Source: an uncultured Acetatifactor sp. (GTDB lineage: Bacteria; Bacillota; Clostridia; Lachnospirales; Lachnospiraceae). Taken from it: 64,000 nucleotides of DNA. The position numbers and the translations under genes were made by a program. A model generated the notes under the pieces. That model saw only the letters and a program-made list of their open reading frames with translations. It made no database searches and was not told where the DNA came from. Location: NCBI GenBank assembly GCA_910589035.1, contig CAJUSI010000066.1:1-64000 (forward strand), read 5' to 3'. Below, piece by piece: positions 34,759 to 43,238 of the stretch; positions within the stretch are counted from its first letter, which is position 1, and every line of letters begins with the position of its first letter.

Positions 34759-34796
34759 ACTGCCGCACGGGGTTTCTATTTGTCCGCTGCGGCAGT
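34759..34796. other. 9-bp inverted repeat in the pduN-pduL gap
   Basis: ACTGCCGCA and TGCGGCAGT flank a 20-nt loop. It lies in the 309-bp gap between pduL and the vertex gene, where no gene is supported. There is no T tract, so it is not a standard terminator; it could affect mRNA processing inside the BMC operon. Confidence 0.4.
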
Positions 34797-34848
34797 TCTC
34801 CCCGTGAATGTTTTCTCTTTTCTCTCCCGCCATCCTCTCTGCGGATGC

Positions 34849-35493
34849 TCAGGAGAGGATGGTCACCTTGTCGCCGGTCTTGATCTTGCTGGCGTTGGCC
34901 TCGTCCGTGTCGATGTGCATTTCCAGCGTGAAGCTGTCGCTGGCACGGATTTTCACCTGGTTAAATACGGTGCCCCGTTCGTTGTCCGCTTTCACGGACA
35001 CGATGTCGCCGTCATGTACGCCTGCAGCCATGGCGTCCGCCGGGGACATATGGATGTGGCGCATGGCGATGATGCAGCCCTCTTTCAGGTATATGACACC
35101 CTTGGGGCCCACCACGGCGATGGGCGCGCTGCCGGCTACGTTTCCGGACTCCCGGATGGGTGCGGCCACGCCCAGCTTCATGGCATCCGTGGCGGATATT
35201 TCCAGCTGGGAGGCCTTTCTGACCGGACCCAGCACTCTCACATTTTCGATGGCCCGCAGTTTGATGCCCACCACGGTCACTGTCTCATTGCAGGCATACT
35301 GCCCGCCCATGAGCTCCTTCTTCTTCGTCAGATGATATCCCTCTCCGAAGAGGACTTCCACATGCTCCTGGGTGAGGTGGATATGTCTTGCGGACACTCC
35401 CACGGGCACCTGGTAGCCGTTGGATTTCTCCTCCATTTTATTCAGGGTCTGCAGCACCATCTGCGTGATCATTTCAACGGTACGCTGTTCCAT
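34849..35493 (-). CDS. pduL: PduL phosphotransacylase
   Basis: PduL converts propionyl-CoA to propionyl phosphate inside the compartment and recycles CoA. The 214-residue protein has the two halves typical of the family, with metal-binding VSARHIHLT (about residues 33-41) and MRHIHMSPADA (about 144). The first 24 residues form an amphipathic helix (TVEMITQMVLQTLNKM) of the encapsulation-peptide type. GGAGG 6 nt upstream. Confidence 0.94.
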   Translation of the reverse strand: MEQRTVEMITQMVLQTLNKMEEKSNGYQVPVGVSARHIHLTQEHVEVLFGEGYHLTKKKELMGGQYACNETVTVVGIKLRAIENVRVLGPVRKASQLEISATDAMKLGVAAPIRESGNVAGSAPIAVVGPKGVIYLKEGCIIAMRHIHMSPADAMAAGVHDGDIVSVKADNERGTVFNQVKIRASDSFTLEMHIDTDEANASKIKTGDKVTILS

Positions 35494-35772
35494 GTTGTTC
35501 CTCCAACCTCCCGAAACTTCCCTTGCACCCCGTCACACCAATATGGACCGCACTGAGAGACAATGGAATGCGCTCTTCGCGAGCCGCCTGCAATAGAATC
35601 CAAGTACAGGATTCTGTTGAAATATTGTCAGGCATTGTCATATATTGTCATGAGTGACGAACAGGCGCAAGTCCGGCAGAATGCCCGCAAAAGCAGGCTT
35701 TGTACTCATGGTGAATGGGGTTCGCCTGGGCACCCTGCCCGGAATGACGTGAATTCAAAGTCTTCATTCCGC

Positions 35773-36054
35773 TTACGCTTTTACCTTGGGAAGAATCATC
35801 TCCACATCGTTATGAGGCCTGGGAATTACATGGGTAGCCACCAGCTCGCCCAGCTTGGATGCGCTGGATGCGCCCGCTTCCACAGAAGACTTCACGGCTC
35901 CCACATCGCCTCTTACCATAACGGTCACCAGTCCGGAACCGATCTTCTCGGTACCTACCAGGCTTACATTTGCTGCCTTGCACATTGCGTCCGCAGCCTC
36001 AATCGCCGCTACAAGACCTCTTGTTTCCACCATTCCTAATGCTTCCTGTGCCAT
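35773..36054 (-). CDS. BMC-H hexameric shell protein (PduA/EutM type)
   Basis: A 93-residue canonical BMC domain beginning MAQEALGMVETRGLVAAIEA, with the pore-side and edge segments KIGSGLVTVMVRGDVGAVK and HVIPRPHNDVE. Closest in the window to the protein at 36569-36844 (differences mostly conservative), so the two are recent duplicates. AGGAGG upstream. Confidence 0.94.
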   Translation of the reverse strand: MAQEALGMVETRGLVAAIEAADAMCKAANVSLVGTEKIGSGLVTVMVRGDVGAVKSSVEAGASSASKLGELVATHVIPRPHNDVEMILPKVKA

Positions 36055-36121
36055 TTCTTTTTCCTCCTATTATTCTCTTGGAAACTGCTTAAAACAACCT
36101 GCAAATTTACAGATTATCTTC

Positions 36122-36460
36122 TTAAACTTCCTGAATCGTCCTCGCGTCAAGGGTATTCATCTGCGCCTCTTTGTTCATGAATCTGCTGGCGCTCAGGTCG
36201 ACAAGCCTCATAATCTCCTCATGGGGATTGGCAATGATGCCGCTGGCCACCGGCCTTTTGATGGCTTTGGCCGTTGCCGCTTCCACCGCCTCAGTGACGG
36301 CCGCCACATCGCCTTTTACCACAATGGTGACCAGTCTGCCGCCCAGCTTCCTCTCCCAGGTGGCCAGCTCCACGCCGGAGGTCTTGCACATGATGTCCAG
36401 CGCATCCACCGCTGCCACCACGCCTGTAATTTCAATAAAACCCAATGATGTACCGCTCAT
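36122..36460 (-). CDS. BMC-H shell protein with C-terminal extension
   Basis: A 112-residue BMC-domain protein starting MSGTSLGFIEITGVVAAVDA with VTIVVKGDVAAV; after the canonical end it has about 25 extra residues (FMNKEAQMNTLDARTIQEV). It diverges from the two PduA-like copies, suggesting a different place or pore in the shell. Confidence 0.9.
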   Translation of the reverse strand: MSGTSLGFIEITGVVAAVDALDIMCKTSGVELATWERKLGGRLVTIVVKGDVAAVTEAVEAATAKAIKRPVASGIIANPHEEIMRLVDLSASRFMNKEAQMNTLDARTIQEV

Positions 36461-36568
36461 TTTCCGGCTCCTTTGCTTTTCTGCCTCTGCCGCTGCAAAA
36501 TCCTGTCCCGCCGGCAGGCTCCCGTGACTTATTTCCCTGTGGGAGCAGCCGTGTGTCTGAGGGTTTAC

Positions 36569-36844
36569 TCAGATTTTGGGCAGGATTTTTTCCACGTCGC
36601 TGTGAGGTCTGGGGATCACATGTGCCGCCACCAGCTCGCCCAGTCTGCTTGCCGCCGCGGAACCGCTCTCAACGGAGGCTTTCACCGCTCCCACGTCGCC
36701 GCGCACCATGACGGTAACCAGTCCGGAGCCGATCTTCTCGGTGCCCACCAGGGTTACCTCCGCCGATTTGGTCATCGCATCGGCTGCCTCGATGGCCGCC
36801 GTCAGTCCTCTTGTCTCTACCATTCCCAATGCTTCCTGTGCCAT
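36569..36844 (-). CDS. BMC-H hexameric shell protein (PduA/EutM type), second copy
   Basis: A 91-residue paralogue of the protein at 35773-36054, with the same MAQEALGMVETRGL start and HVIPRPHSDVEKILPKI end. The ATG at 36844 has AAAGGAG at 6 nt; the frame extends to 36871 without support. Confidence 0.94.
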   Translation of the reverse strand: MAQEALGMVETRGLTAAIEAADAMTKSAEVTLVGTEKIGSGLVTVMVRGDVGAVKASVESGSAAASRLGELVAAHVIPRPHSDVEKILPKI

Positions 36845-37032
36845 AGTATTCTCCTTTCCTTCTCTGCACACTCGTCAATACTCTGTAATCCATTTCGTCG
36901 GGTTGATACTGCATGCCCCTGCAATTTGCGGCAGGCTGCAGCAAATCCTCAATCCTTATTGTAGTTTTCAGACCGCCGGCCATATAGGTCCAACCTGAAT
37001 GGATCCGTAAATCCCGGCAGCCTTTCGGTCTG

Positions 37033-37401
37033 TCAGTTCTTGTCAAACGCGCTGATTTTCAGCATTTTCCCGGTGTCTCCGGTAGGCCTGGCGATGATAT
37101 GCCGCTGCACCACGCCGGTGAGGGATTTTGCCACCGCCTCGCCCGCCTCCATGGCCGCTTCCACCGCTGCCACGCTTCCCCGGAATTTCACCGTCACCAG
37201 AAGGGGAACCGGCAGCGCGTCAGCGTTTGCAGGTTTGTTTTTGTCAAACACCTCAAGCCTCACGTCCGCGGCCTTGCAGCCTGCGTCGGCTGCCATGAAG
37301 GCGCAGACCAGGCCGAACACTTCCAGCAGTCCCACCGCTTCTTCCGTGTGATTTCCGTCTTCCATGGAATTTTTTTCTTCTATGGAAATCTTTTTTTCCA
37401 T
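37033..37401 (-). CDS. BMC-H shell protein with N-terminal extension
   Basis: A 122-residue protein with an acidic 20-residue N-terminal extension, then a BMC domain (AVGLLEVFGLVCAFMAADAG, with VTVKFRGSVAAVEAAM and RHIIARPTGDTG). It has a short insertion after the second strand (NKPANADALPVP) that would alter the hexamer face. A GAGGAAAATAA site precedes the ATG at 37401. Confidence 0.88.
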   Translation of the reverse strand: MEKKISIEEKNSMEDGNHTEEAVGLLEVFGLVCAFMAADAGCKAADVRLEVFDKNKPANADALPVPLLVTVKFRGSVAAVEAAMEAGEAVAKSLTGVVQRHIIARPTGDTGKMLKISAFDKN

Positions 37402-37551
37402 TTATTTTCCTCGCTTCCCCGGCCGTCTCACAGCCCTTATTCTATGGAATTCTTTTCCTCCAAGAAAATCTTTTCCTGTGGAAGGTCTTTTTCCATGGAT
37501 AACTTTATCTATTTTTCGGACTTAGGGCAGCCGGTTTCGTGTCACCTCTGC

Positions 37552-38763
37552 TTATTTGTTGATGATTGCGATTTTCAGCCCCGTCATGGCCAGGTTGGTC
37601 TTCAGCGCCTCGTTGATCTCCTCCAGGGGATAGGTGTGAGTGATCAGCCTGTCGATGGGGAGACCGATCCTCTTTGCGCTCTTGAGGAAATCAAAGGTTG
37701 TGGCGTAATCTCTCAGGGTGTACACCCAGGAGCCCACGGTGGTAATCTCCTTGGAACAGATGTCAAAATGCGGGTTGATGGTGGCATCTCCGCCGTTGAT
37801 GAAGAATCCCAGCTCGCAAAGTCCGCCGCCGTTGCGGATGAACTTGTAGATGTTGGAATGTCCCGCCGGGGAGCCGGTGCACTGGAAGGCAAAATCCGCC
37901 AGATGCCCTTCGCATTTCTCCTGCACCGCCGCCGTCAAAGCCTCGATTCCCTTGTGGTCCTTGAAGTTCACGGAGTCGGAGGCTCCCAGCTCCTTTGCAA
38001 AGTCAAGGCGTTTCTGTTCTCCGTCTACGGCCACGATCCTGTTGATGCCCATGGTGCGCAGGATGGCGATGCAGATGAGGCCGATGGGGCCGCAGCCCTG
38101 TACCACCACTCTGCTGTTGAAGCGCAGGATTCCGGTGCTCTTGGCTCTCTCCACCGCGTGGATCAGCACGGCGCAGGGCTCGATGAGGACGCGGGAGTAC
38201 AGGTCCAGATCGCTCACGTTGAATACGGTGGAGCCCTTGCGGATCAGGATGTAGTCGGAAAACCAGCCGTTTAAGTGGATGTCGTCGTCGGGAAGAAGCC
38301 CGTACACGTCGGCTCCGCCCACGTTCTGTTTGTTCAGGTCGTACATGGTGATGTCGGGGTTGTCCTTGAAGATCATGCAGGTGACGACTTTATCGCCTAT
38401 ATTCAGGTCCTTGCCTGCGCTGTCTTTCTTCACGTTCTTTCCCATCTTCACGATCTCGCCGGTTCCCTCGTGTCCCAGGGCCACGGGAATCAGGCCGAAG
38501 GGGTCTCTCTTGAATTCGTGGGCGTCCGTGCCGCAGACGCCGCAGCCCTCCACTTTCACCAGCATGTCGTCGTCGCCCACTTCGGGCATGGGGAATTCTT
38601 TTACGTCAAAATGCTCCAGGCTGGTGAGCATTGCCACATGGGCCGTCCTGGGTATGGGCCCGCCCGCGGCGCTGCCGCCGTTCCCGGGAGCAGCGCTCAC
38701 GGATCCGGACATGCTGGCCAGCACCTGTTTTACGATCTCTTCTATCTGTGCCGTATCTGCCAT
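37552..38763 (-). CDS. Zinc alcohol dehydrogenase with encapsulation peptide
   Basis: A 403-residue medium-chain dehydrogenase that would reduce propionaldehyde (or lactaldehyde) and regenerate NAD inside the shell. Zn motifs: GCGVCGTDAHE and GHEGTGEIV; NAD-binding VQGCGPIGLICIA. Residues 1-18 (ADTAQIEEIVKQVLASM) form an amphipathic encapsulation helix joined by a Gly/Ala/Ser linker to the enzyme. It replaces the iron-type PduQ of other loci. The start at 38763 has GAGAGGAG 7 nt upstream. Confidence 0.92.
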   Translation of the reverse strand: MADTAQIEEIVKQVLASMSGSVSAAPGNGGSAAGGPIPRTAHVAMLTSLEHFDVKEFPMPEVGDDDMLVKVEGCGVCGTDAHEFKRDPFGLIPVALGHEGTGEIVKMGKNVKKDSAGKDLNIGDKVVTCMIFKDNPDITMYDLNKQNVGGADVYGLLPDDDIHLNGWFSDYILIRKGSTVFNVSDLDLYSRVLIEPCAVLIHAVERAKSTGILRFNSRVVVQGCGPIGLICIAILRTMGINRIVAVDGEQKRLDFAKELGASDSVNFKDHKGIEALTAAVQEKCEGHLADFAFQCTGSPAGHSNIYKFIRNGGGLCELGFFINGGDATINPHFDICSKEITTVGSWVYTLRDYATTFDFLKSAKRIGLPIDRLITHTYPLEEINEALKTNLAMTGLKIAIINK

Positions 38764-38778
38764 TTTCAATCTCCTCTC

Positions 38779-40167
38779 TTATCTAATGCATAAACTGTCG
38801 GACATGACGCAGCGCCTGCTCTTGGTGAAGGATTTGGTGCTGGTGAGGCCTTCGCCGGTGCGGCTGGCAATGGTGAAGGTACAGTATCCTTCTCCGCCGA
38901 AGCCCAGGGCCGCGTAGGAGGGCGCGTTCTTCACCAGGATGGCGGTGTCGATGGCCCTTGCGTATTTTGTGATGTTGTCGATGTTCTTGGAGTGGATGTG
39001 GGCGGAGTGGCGGTTGCCATGTTCCAGCCACACGGCCTTCTCGATGGCGTCGTCGATATCCTTCGCCCGCACCAAACCCAGGATGGGCATCATCAGCTCT
39101 TCGGCGATCAGGGGGTGTTCTTTCTCTCCCTCGAAGACGATGCAGCGGATGTTGTCCGGGACGGTGACGCCGATCATGCCCAGGAGGGTCTTGGCGTCCC
39201 TGCCCACGCATTTGCGGTTCAGTCCCTTGGGGGTGAGCACGGTTTTGGTCAAGCGTTCCTGTTCTTCTTTGGAGATCAGGTAGCAGCCCTGTTCGGAGAT
39301 CATGTAGTGCATGAGTTCGTCGGCCACGGTGTCCACGGCCACGATCTCTTTCTCCGCGATGCAGGGGAGGTTGTTGTCAAAGGTGCAGCCGTTGACGATG
39401 TCCTCCGCCGCCTTGCGCACGTCCGCGGTCTCATCCACCACAGCGGGGGGATTGCCGGCTCCGGCTCCTATGCCCCTCTTTCCGGAGGAGAGGACTGCGG
39501 TCACCACGCCGGGGCCTCCGGTGGCCACCAGCAGGGGGATGTCTTTGTGTTTCATCATGATGTCACTGGTCTCCAGGGTGGGTTTCTCCACGGTGCAGGC
39601 CACGTTGTCAGGGCCGCCCGCTTTCATGGAGGCCTCGTTGATCATGTTGATGGCGAAGATGGTGGTCTTCACCGCCTGGGGGTGGGGGTTGAACACCACG
39701 GTGTTCCCCGCCGCCAGCATGCCGATGGAGTTGCAGATCACGGTCTCGCTGGGGTTGGTGCAGGGTGTGATGGCGCCGATGACGCCGAAGGGTCCCATCT
39801 CGATGAGGGTGAGACCTCTGTCCCCGGACCAGGCTGTGGTTTTCAGGTCTTCGGTGCCGGGGGTTTTGTCCGCCACCAGGTGGTGCTTTAATATTTTATG
39901 TCCCACATTGCCCATTCCTGTCTCGTTGACGCCCATTCGGGCAATGATTTCCGCATTTTCACGGGTCATGTTGCGGATGTTGGTGATAATCTGTTCTCTC
40001 TGGTCGAGGCTCATTCTGCGGATGATGGCCTGGGATGCCTTCGCGGCCGCGATGGCGTCGTTCATGTCGGTGAAAATGCCGTGTTTTCCGCCCGCCGCTT
40101 CGGCGATCTGCATCTTTGCCACAACTTCCTGTACGATGTCCTTTACCAGACTCTCGTTTACAAGCAC
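38779..40167 (-). CDS. pduP: CoA-acylating aldehyde dehydrogenase (PduP/EutE type)
   Basis: Oxidises propionaldehyde to propionyl-CoA with NAD. The 462-residue protein has the nucleophile Cys269 in FDNNLPCIAEKE and the CoA-acylating family segments ITPCTNPSETVICN and GAGAGNPPAVVDETAD. It starts with GTG (GGAGG, 7 nt) and carries an N-terminal encapsulation helix LVNESLVKDIVQEVVAKM. Adjacent to the alcohol dehydrogenase, with which it would cycle NAD. Confidence 0.95.
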   Translation of the reverse strand: MLVNESLVKDIVQEVVAKMQIAEAAGGKHGIFTDMNDAIAAAKASQAIIRRMSLDQREQIITNIRNMTRENAEIIARMGVNETGMGNVGHKILKHHLVADKTPGTEDLKTTAWSGDRGLTLIEMGPFGVIGAITPCTNPSETVICNSIGMLAAGNTVVFNPHPQAVKTTIFAINMINEASMKAGGPDNVACTVEKPTLETSDIMMKHKDIPLLVATGGPGVVTAVLSSGKRGIGAGAGNPPAVVDETADVRKAAEDIVNGCTFDNNLPCIAEKEIVAVDTVADELMHYMISEQGCYLISKEEQERLTKTVLTPKGLNRKCVGRDAKTLLGMIGVTVPDNIRCIVFEGEKEHPLIAEELMMPILGLVRAKDIDDAIEKAVWLEHGNRHSAHIHSKNIDNITKYARAIDTAILVKNAPSYAALGFGGEGYCTFTIASRTGEGLTSTKSFTKSRRCVMSDSLCIR

Positions 40168-40267
40168 TTTGTTACCTCCTGTTCCATTGCCGTTTCCGGC
40201 AATCTGTTCCTTCCTGCGTTCCGTTTCCGGTCCGGCAGGTCCTGGAGCTTTTGTTCTGTTTTGTCTC

Positions 40268-40864
40268 TCAGAGTTCCGGGAAAATGCTTCTTCCGTAGGC
40301 CGCCAGGGCGGTGTCCTGTTCGGCGCTGCCGCCGCTCACGCCCAGGGCTCCCAGTATGACGCCGTCCTTTTTCAGCACTTCGCCTCCGCCGAAGATGACG
40401 ATTCTGCCCTGGTTGGTGAACTGTATGCCGTACAGGCTCTCTCCGGGCCCGCTCAAGGCTCCCAGGTCCGCGGTGGACATCTGGAAGGCGATGGAGGTGT
40501 AGGTCTTGTTCAGGGCCACGTCAAAGCTTCCTATGTAGGCGCCGTCCATGGAGTGGACGGCCACGGGGCGGCCGGAGGCGTCGGACACGGCGGTGACCAC
40601 TCTCATGTTCCACTCCGCGGCTTTCGCCTCAATCTTCTCAATCAGCTTTACCGCCAGCGCCAGGGGCATGGTGACCTGCACCAGGCCGCCGGCTGCGGGA
40701 ACCGGGTCTGCAGGGTTTTCCGGGTTTTCTTTCCGGTTGTGCTGCATGTCCGCGGCCGGGCCGACAAAAGGCATTCTCCCGAGGGCGGCGTTTTCCGCGC
40801 TCCGGGTCTGTGTCATTTTTCCAAGGATCTCGCGGACGATGGTTTCTATCTCTCTATTGTCCAT
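40268..40864 (-). CDS. DUF336 (PduO C-terminal/HbpS-like) protein with encapsulation peptide
   Basis: A 198-residue protein: an N-terminal encapsulation-type helix MDNREIETIVREILGKMTQ, a Pro-rich linker (about 20-60), and a GlcG/HbpS/PduO-C domain (about 65-198) with GRPVAVHSMDGAYIGS and GGGEVLKKDGVILGALGVSG. Related domains bind haem or corrinoids. With no B12 enzyme in view, its role here is unclear, but the leader helix implies that it is lumenal cargo. Confidence 0.85.
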   Translation of the reverse strand: MDNREIETIVREILGKMTQTRSAENAALGRMPFVGPAADMQHNRKENPENPADPVPAAGGLVQVTMPLALAVKLIEKIEAKAAEWNMRVVTAVSDASGRPVAVHSMDGAYIGSFDVALNKTYTSIAFQMSTADLGALSGPGESLYGIQFTNQGRIVIFGGGEVLKKDGVILGALGVSGGSAEQDTALAAYGRSIFPEL

Positions 40865-40980
40865 TTATGTCTCCCATAAATACCGCTGCCGCCCGCTGTC
40901 TCTCGGGAAGCAGATAAGCCTGCACGGCATTCTCAGATCCGGAGTTTATTATGAAAGCCCCGGACGGCGGCCGTGTGGAT

Positions 40981-41787
40981 TTATTTCCCAAGCTGTTCCA
41001 GCACTTTCTTCGTGATCTCTGCAACCATATCGGGAGAGACTGCGGTCTTTTCTTTGCCGCTGTGGCATCCGCCTCCGCAGGTGTGGCAGCTGGGCTTGCC
41101 TTCCTTTGCGTTGGGGCAGAGATTCGCGGGGTGGCGTCCCTTCATGCCGAACTGTCTCCGGATCTCGTAGAGATCCTCCACCTGCTGGGGGGTGAATTCC
41201 TTGGGGCCGCCCAGGAGTCTGGACTGGTAGAGGAGCTGGGCGTAGAATTCCACGGACTCCATTTTCAGGTATGCGCTCAGGAGGGAATCGGAGTAGGTCA
41301 ATGCGCCGTGATTCTCCAGCAGTACGGCGTCAAAATGCTGTACGTATTCGGAGACGGCGTCGGGGATCTCCATGGTGGAGGGCCTGCCGTATTTTGCAAT
41401 GGGCACGCAGCCAAGGGCGATGACTGCCTCGGGCATGATGGGCTGGGTCAAGGGAATGCCGGCGATGGCGAAGCTGGTAGCATATACGGGATGCGCATGC
41501 ACCACGCTTCTCACGTCGGGTCTCTCCTGATAGACCCTCATATGCATCTTGATCTCGGATGAGGGCTTGAAATTGCCGTTTGCCTGGATCACGTTGCCCT
41601 GGGCGTCCACCTTGCAGATGTACTCCGGGGTCATAAAGCCCTTGGACACGCCGGTGGGGGTGCAGAGAAATTCGTTGTCGCTGAGTTTTACGGAGATGTT
41701 GCCGTCGTTGGCGGCGACCATGTTCCTGTTGTAGATCCTCTTTCCGATGTCGCAAATCTCTTTTTTGATTTCGTACTCGTTTTGCAT
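40981..41787 (-). CDS. Class II (fuculose-phosphate-type) aldolase with Cys-rich linker and C-terminal encapsulation peptide
   Basis: The 268-residue protein has an L-fuculose/rhamnulose-phosphate aldolase domain (residues 1-210; Zn ligands in VVHAHPVYATSFA and LENHGALT, substrate loop NDGNISVKL). It would cleave the sugar phosphate to dihydroxyacetone phosphate and lactaldehyde. A Cys-rich linker CHTCGGGCHSGKE follows an earlier Cys, and the last 18 residues (SPDMVAEITKKVLEQLGK) are an encapsulation helix. First gene of the BMC operon. Confidence 0.92.
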   Translation of the reverse strand: MQNEYEIKKEICDIGKRIYNRNMVAANDGNISVKLSDNEFLCTPTGVSKGFMTPEYICKVDAQGNVIQANGNFKPSSEIKMHMRVYQERPDVRSVVHAHPVYATSFAIAGIPLTQPIMPEAVIALGCVPIAKYGRPSTMEIPDAVSEYVQHFDAVLLENHGALTYSDSLLSAYLKMESVEFYAQLLYQSRLLGGPKEFTPQQVEDLYEIRRQFGMKGRHPANLCPNAKEGKPSCHTCGGGCHSGKEKTAVSPDMVAEITKKVLEQLGK

Positions 41788-41915
41788 TTTGATTCCTCCT
41801 GTTTCGTTTTTTGTTTCCTGCCGCCGGCTTGTCCGTTTTCCGCATTGCGCGTGGTGCGGGGTGTGGGAAACGAGGGGCGGCGTTGGTTTGCTTTCTTAGG
41901 AAATGCTCTTTTTTT

Positions 41916-41944
41916 ATTATAAGCCTATCCACTACACAAGTCAA
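41916..41944 (-). promoter_or_regulatory. Promoter of the BMC operon
   Basis: On the minus strand TTGACT (944-939), 17 bp, TATAAT (921-916), followed by a leader of about 120 nt to the aldolase start. No operator could be assigned. Confidence 0.7.
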
Positions 41945-42126
41945 CAAATAATTGTTGGATTGTGTCGTTTTTGTTTTATTTGTGTGGTTTCTTTCGTGGT
42001 TTTCTCGAACAGTTCTAAGATTTCGCCGTTACAGTCATCAATGTCATAATCTTTATCAAAAAGATCCTGTCCTTCTAAACTGCCGATTCTTTGAGTGGCT
42101 TTTTTCTGTGGTTGGCCTGTCAACAT
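41941..42126 (-). CDS. Small acidic protein, antitoxin-like, unidentified
   Basis: A 61-residue protein with a strong site (GGAGGAG, 4 nt) and the segment RIGSLEGQDLFDKDYDIDDCNGEILELFE. The DxDxCNxEI pattern is familiar from small clostridial antitoxin-like proteins, but I cannot give a family. Its stop overlaps the BMC promoter region by a few bases. No toxin gene is adjacent. Confidence 0.55.
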   Translation of the reverse strand: MLTGQPQKKATQRIGSLEGQDLFDKDYDIDDCNGEILELFEKTTKETTQIKQKRHNPTIIC

Positions 42127-42194
42127 TTTTCTCCTCCGCCGGTTTCATAAAATGCTGTATCATATCAAGCAGAAAGCGCAGCTTGTGTTTCGGG

Positions 42195-43004
42195 TCATAA
42201 AGCCCAGGCCTGCAGCATATTCTCTATGCGCTTCAAATCCTGCATCTCTTCCTCAGAATCATAGGTATAGTTTTCCGGCACGGAGTCAAAGAGTTCGATG
42301 CGGGCCATTTCGCTCTCCGGAAGTTCTCCCAGGGAACGGACTTCGGCGTAGAAGACTCTGCCGTTATTTTTTCCTGTTCCGTCTTCCCATATCTGCTCGT
42401 AATCCCACAGGGGCATTATGCGGCAGTCCGTGATGCCGGTTTCCTCGTACAGTTCGCGCCTGGCGGCCTGCATGGGAGTCTCCCCCGGTTCCACATGTCC
42501 CCCGGGATGCTCGAAGCTCCCTCGGTACTTGTGGAAACAGTAGACCCATTTTCCCTGATAGTTCGCGAAGATGACCACAAAGCGGATATTAGGCAGCCAT
42601 CCCGGCGGATAGTTTGTCTTACACGCGGCATTGCTCTCTCTGGCGCGCTCCGGCGTCTGCTTCGGAAATGCCCTCAGATAAATAACGTTTCCGTCCGGGT
42701 CGCGGAAGCTCATGTTGACCGCTCCCCAGGGGCGGGCTGTGGGCGGTTCAATGATTTCGGCTCCCAGCTCCATGACTCTGTGGTATTCTTTTTCCACATC
42801 TTCCACGGTGAACGCCAGGCAGATATTCTGGTTCCGGTTGTTTTTCCTGGAGCCGTCGTTGTATATGGTCAACATGGTCTCCTCCGCAATCAGGGTCTGG
42901 TGCACGGGGTCGTTGCTTTCGTTTTGGATATTCAGCAGTTTTTTGTAAAAATCCGCCAGGCGCACCACGTCATTGGTGAGCAGGCTTACTTCTCCTATTT
43001 TCAT
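42195..43004 (-). CDS. VOC (glyoxalase-like)-Nudix fusion protein
   Basis: A 269-residue protein with an N-terminal vicinal-oxygen-chelate domain (about 1-120: MKIGEVSLLTNDVVRLADFY, ending MSFRDPDGNVIYLRAF) and a C-terminal Nudix domain (about 135-250) with the Nudix box GGHVEPGETPMQAARRELYE. The VOC part resembles glyoxalase/bleomycin-resistance folds; the Nudix part would hydrolyse a nucleoside diphosphate derivative. The ATG at 43004 begins the VOC domain; upstream codons to 43217 read through an unrelated remnant. Confidence 0.85.
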   Translation of the reverse strand: MKIGEVSLLTNDVVRLADFYKKLLNIQNESNDPVHQTLIAEETMLTIYNDGSRKNNRNQNICLAFTVEDVEKEYHRVMELGAEIIEPPTARPWGAVNMSFRDPDGNVIYLRAFPKQTPERARESNAACKTNYPPGWLPNIRFVVIFANYQGKWVYCFHKYRGSFEHPGGHVEPGETPMQAARRELYEETGITDCRIMPLWDYEQIWEDGTGKNNGRVFYAEVRSLGELPESEMARIELFDSVPENYTYDSEEEMQDLKRIENMLQAWAL

Positions 43005-43045
43005 AGGAATCACCATCCTTTCTGCGAATGTTTTTTCAAATACTC

Positions 43046-43144
43046 CTATGTCTCCGCGTAATCCATGGAGAATCGCCGGCAGAGTGCCTGCACTTCCGTG
43101 TCCGTGAAGCCAATGTATTTCTCGAAAAAGCTCTGATCCGTCAT
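43046..43144 (-). pseudogene. Remnant of an AAA-ATPase-like/PD-(D/E)XK family gene
   Basis: A 32-codon frame containing FFEKYIGFTDTEVQALC resembles the FxKYxGFTExEVxxLC segment found in AAA-ATPase-like (DUF1703-associated) proteins common in gut clostridia. The rest of such a protein (over 500 residues) is absent. Confidence 0.4.
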
Positions 43145-43238
43145 AAGTATTCCCTTGCGATACCTCCTCTCGCTTGCTGGAATTTCTGCCTGTAATACGC
43201 TTCGATTTCGATTTCATGCCAAAGGCCGGAAGCGTTTC

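Noticed and set aside
34759..34796. Terminator between pduL and the vertex gene
   Set aside because: The stem is good, but there is no T tract on either strand and the operon clearly continues to pduS and pduT.
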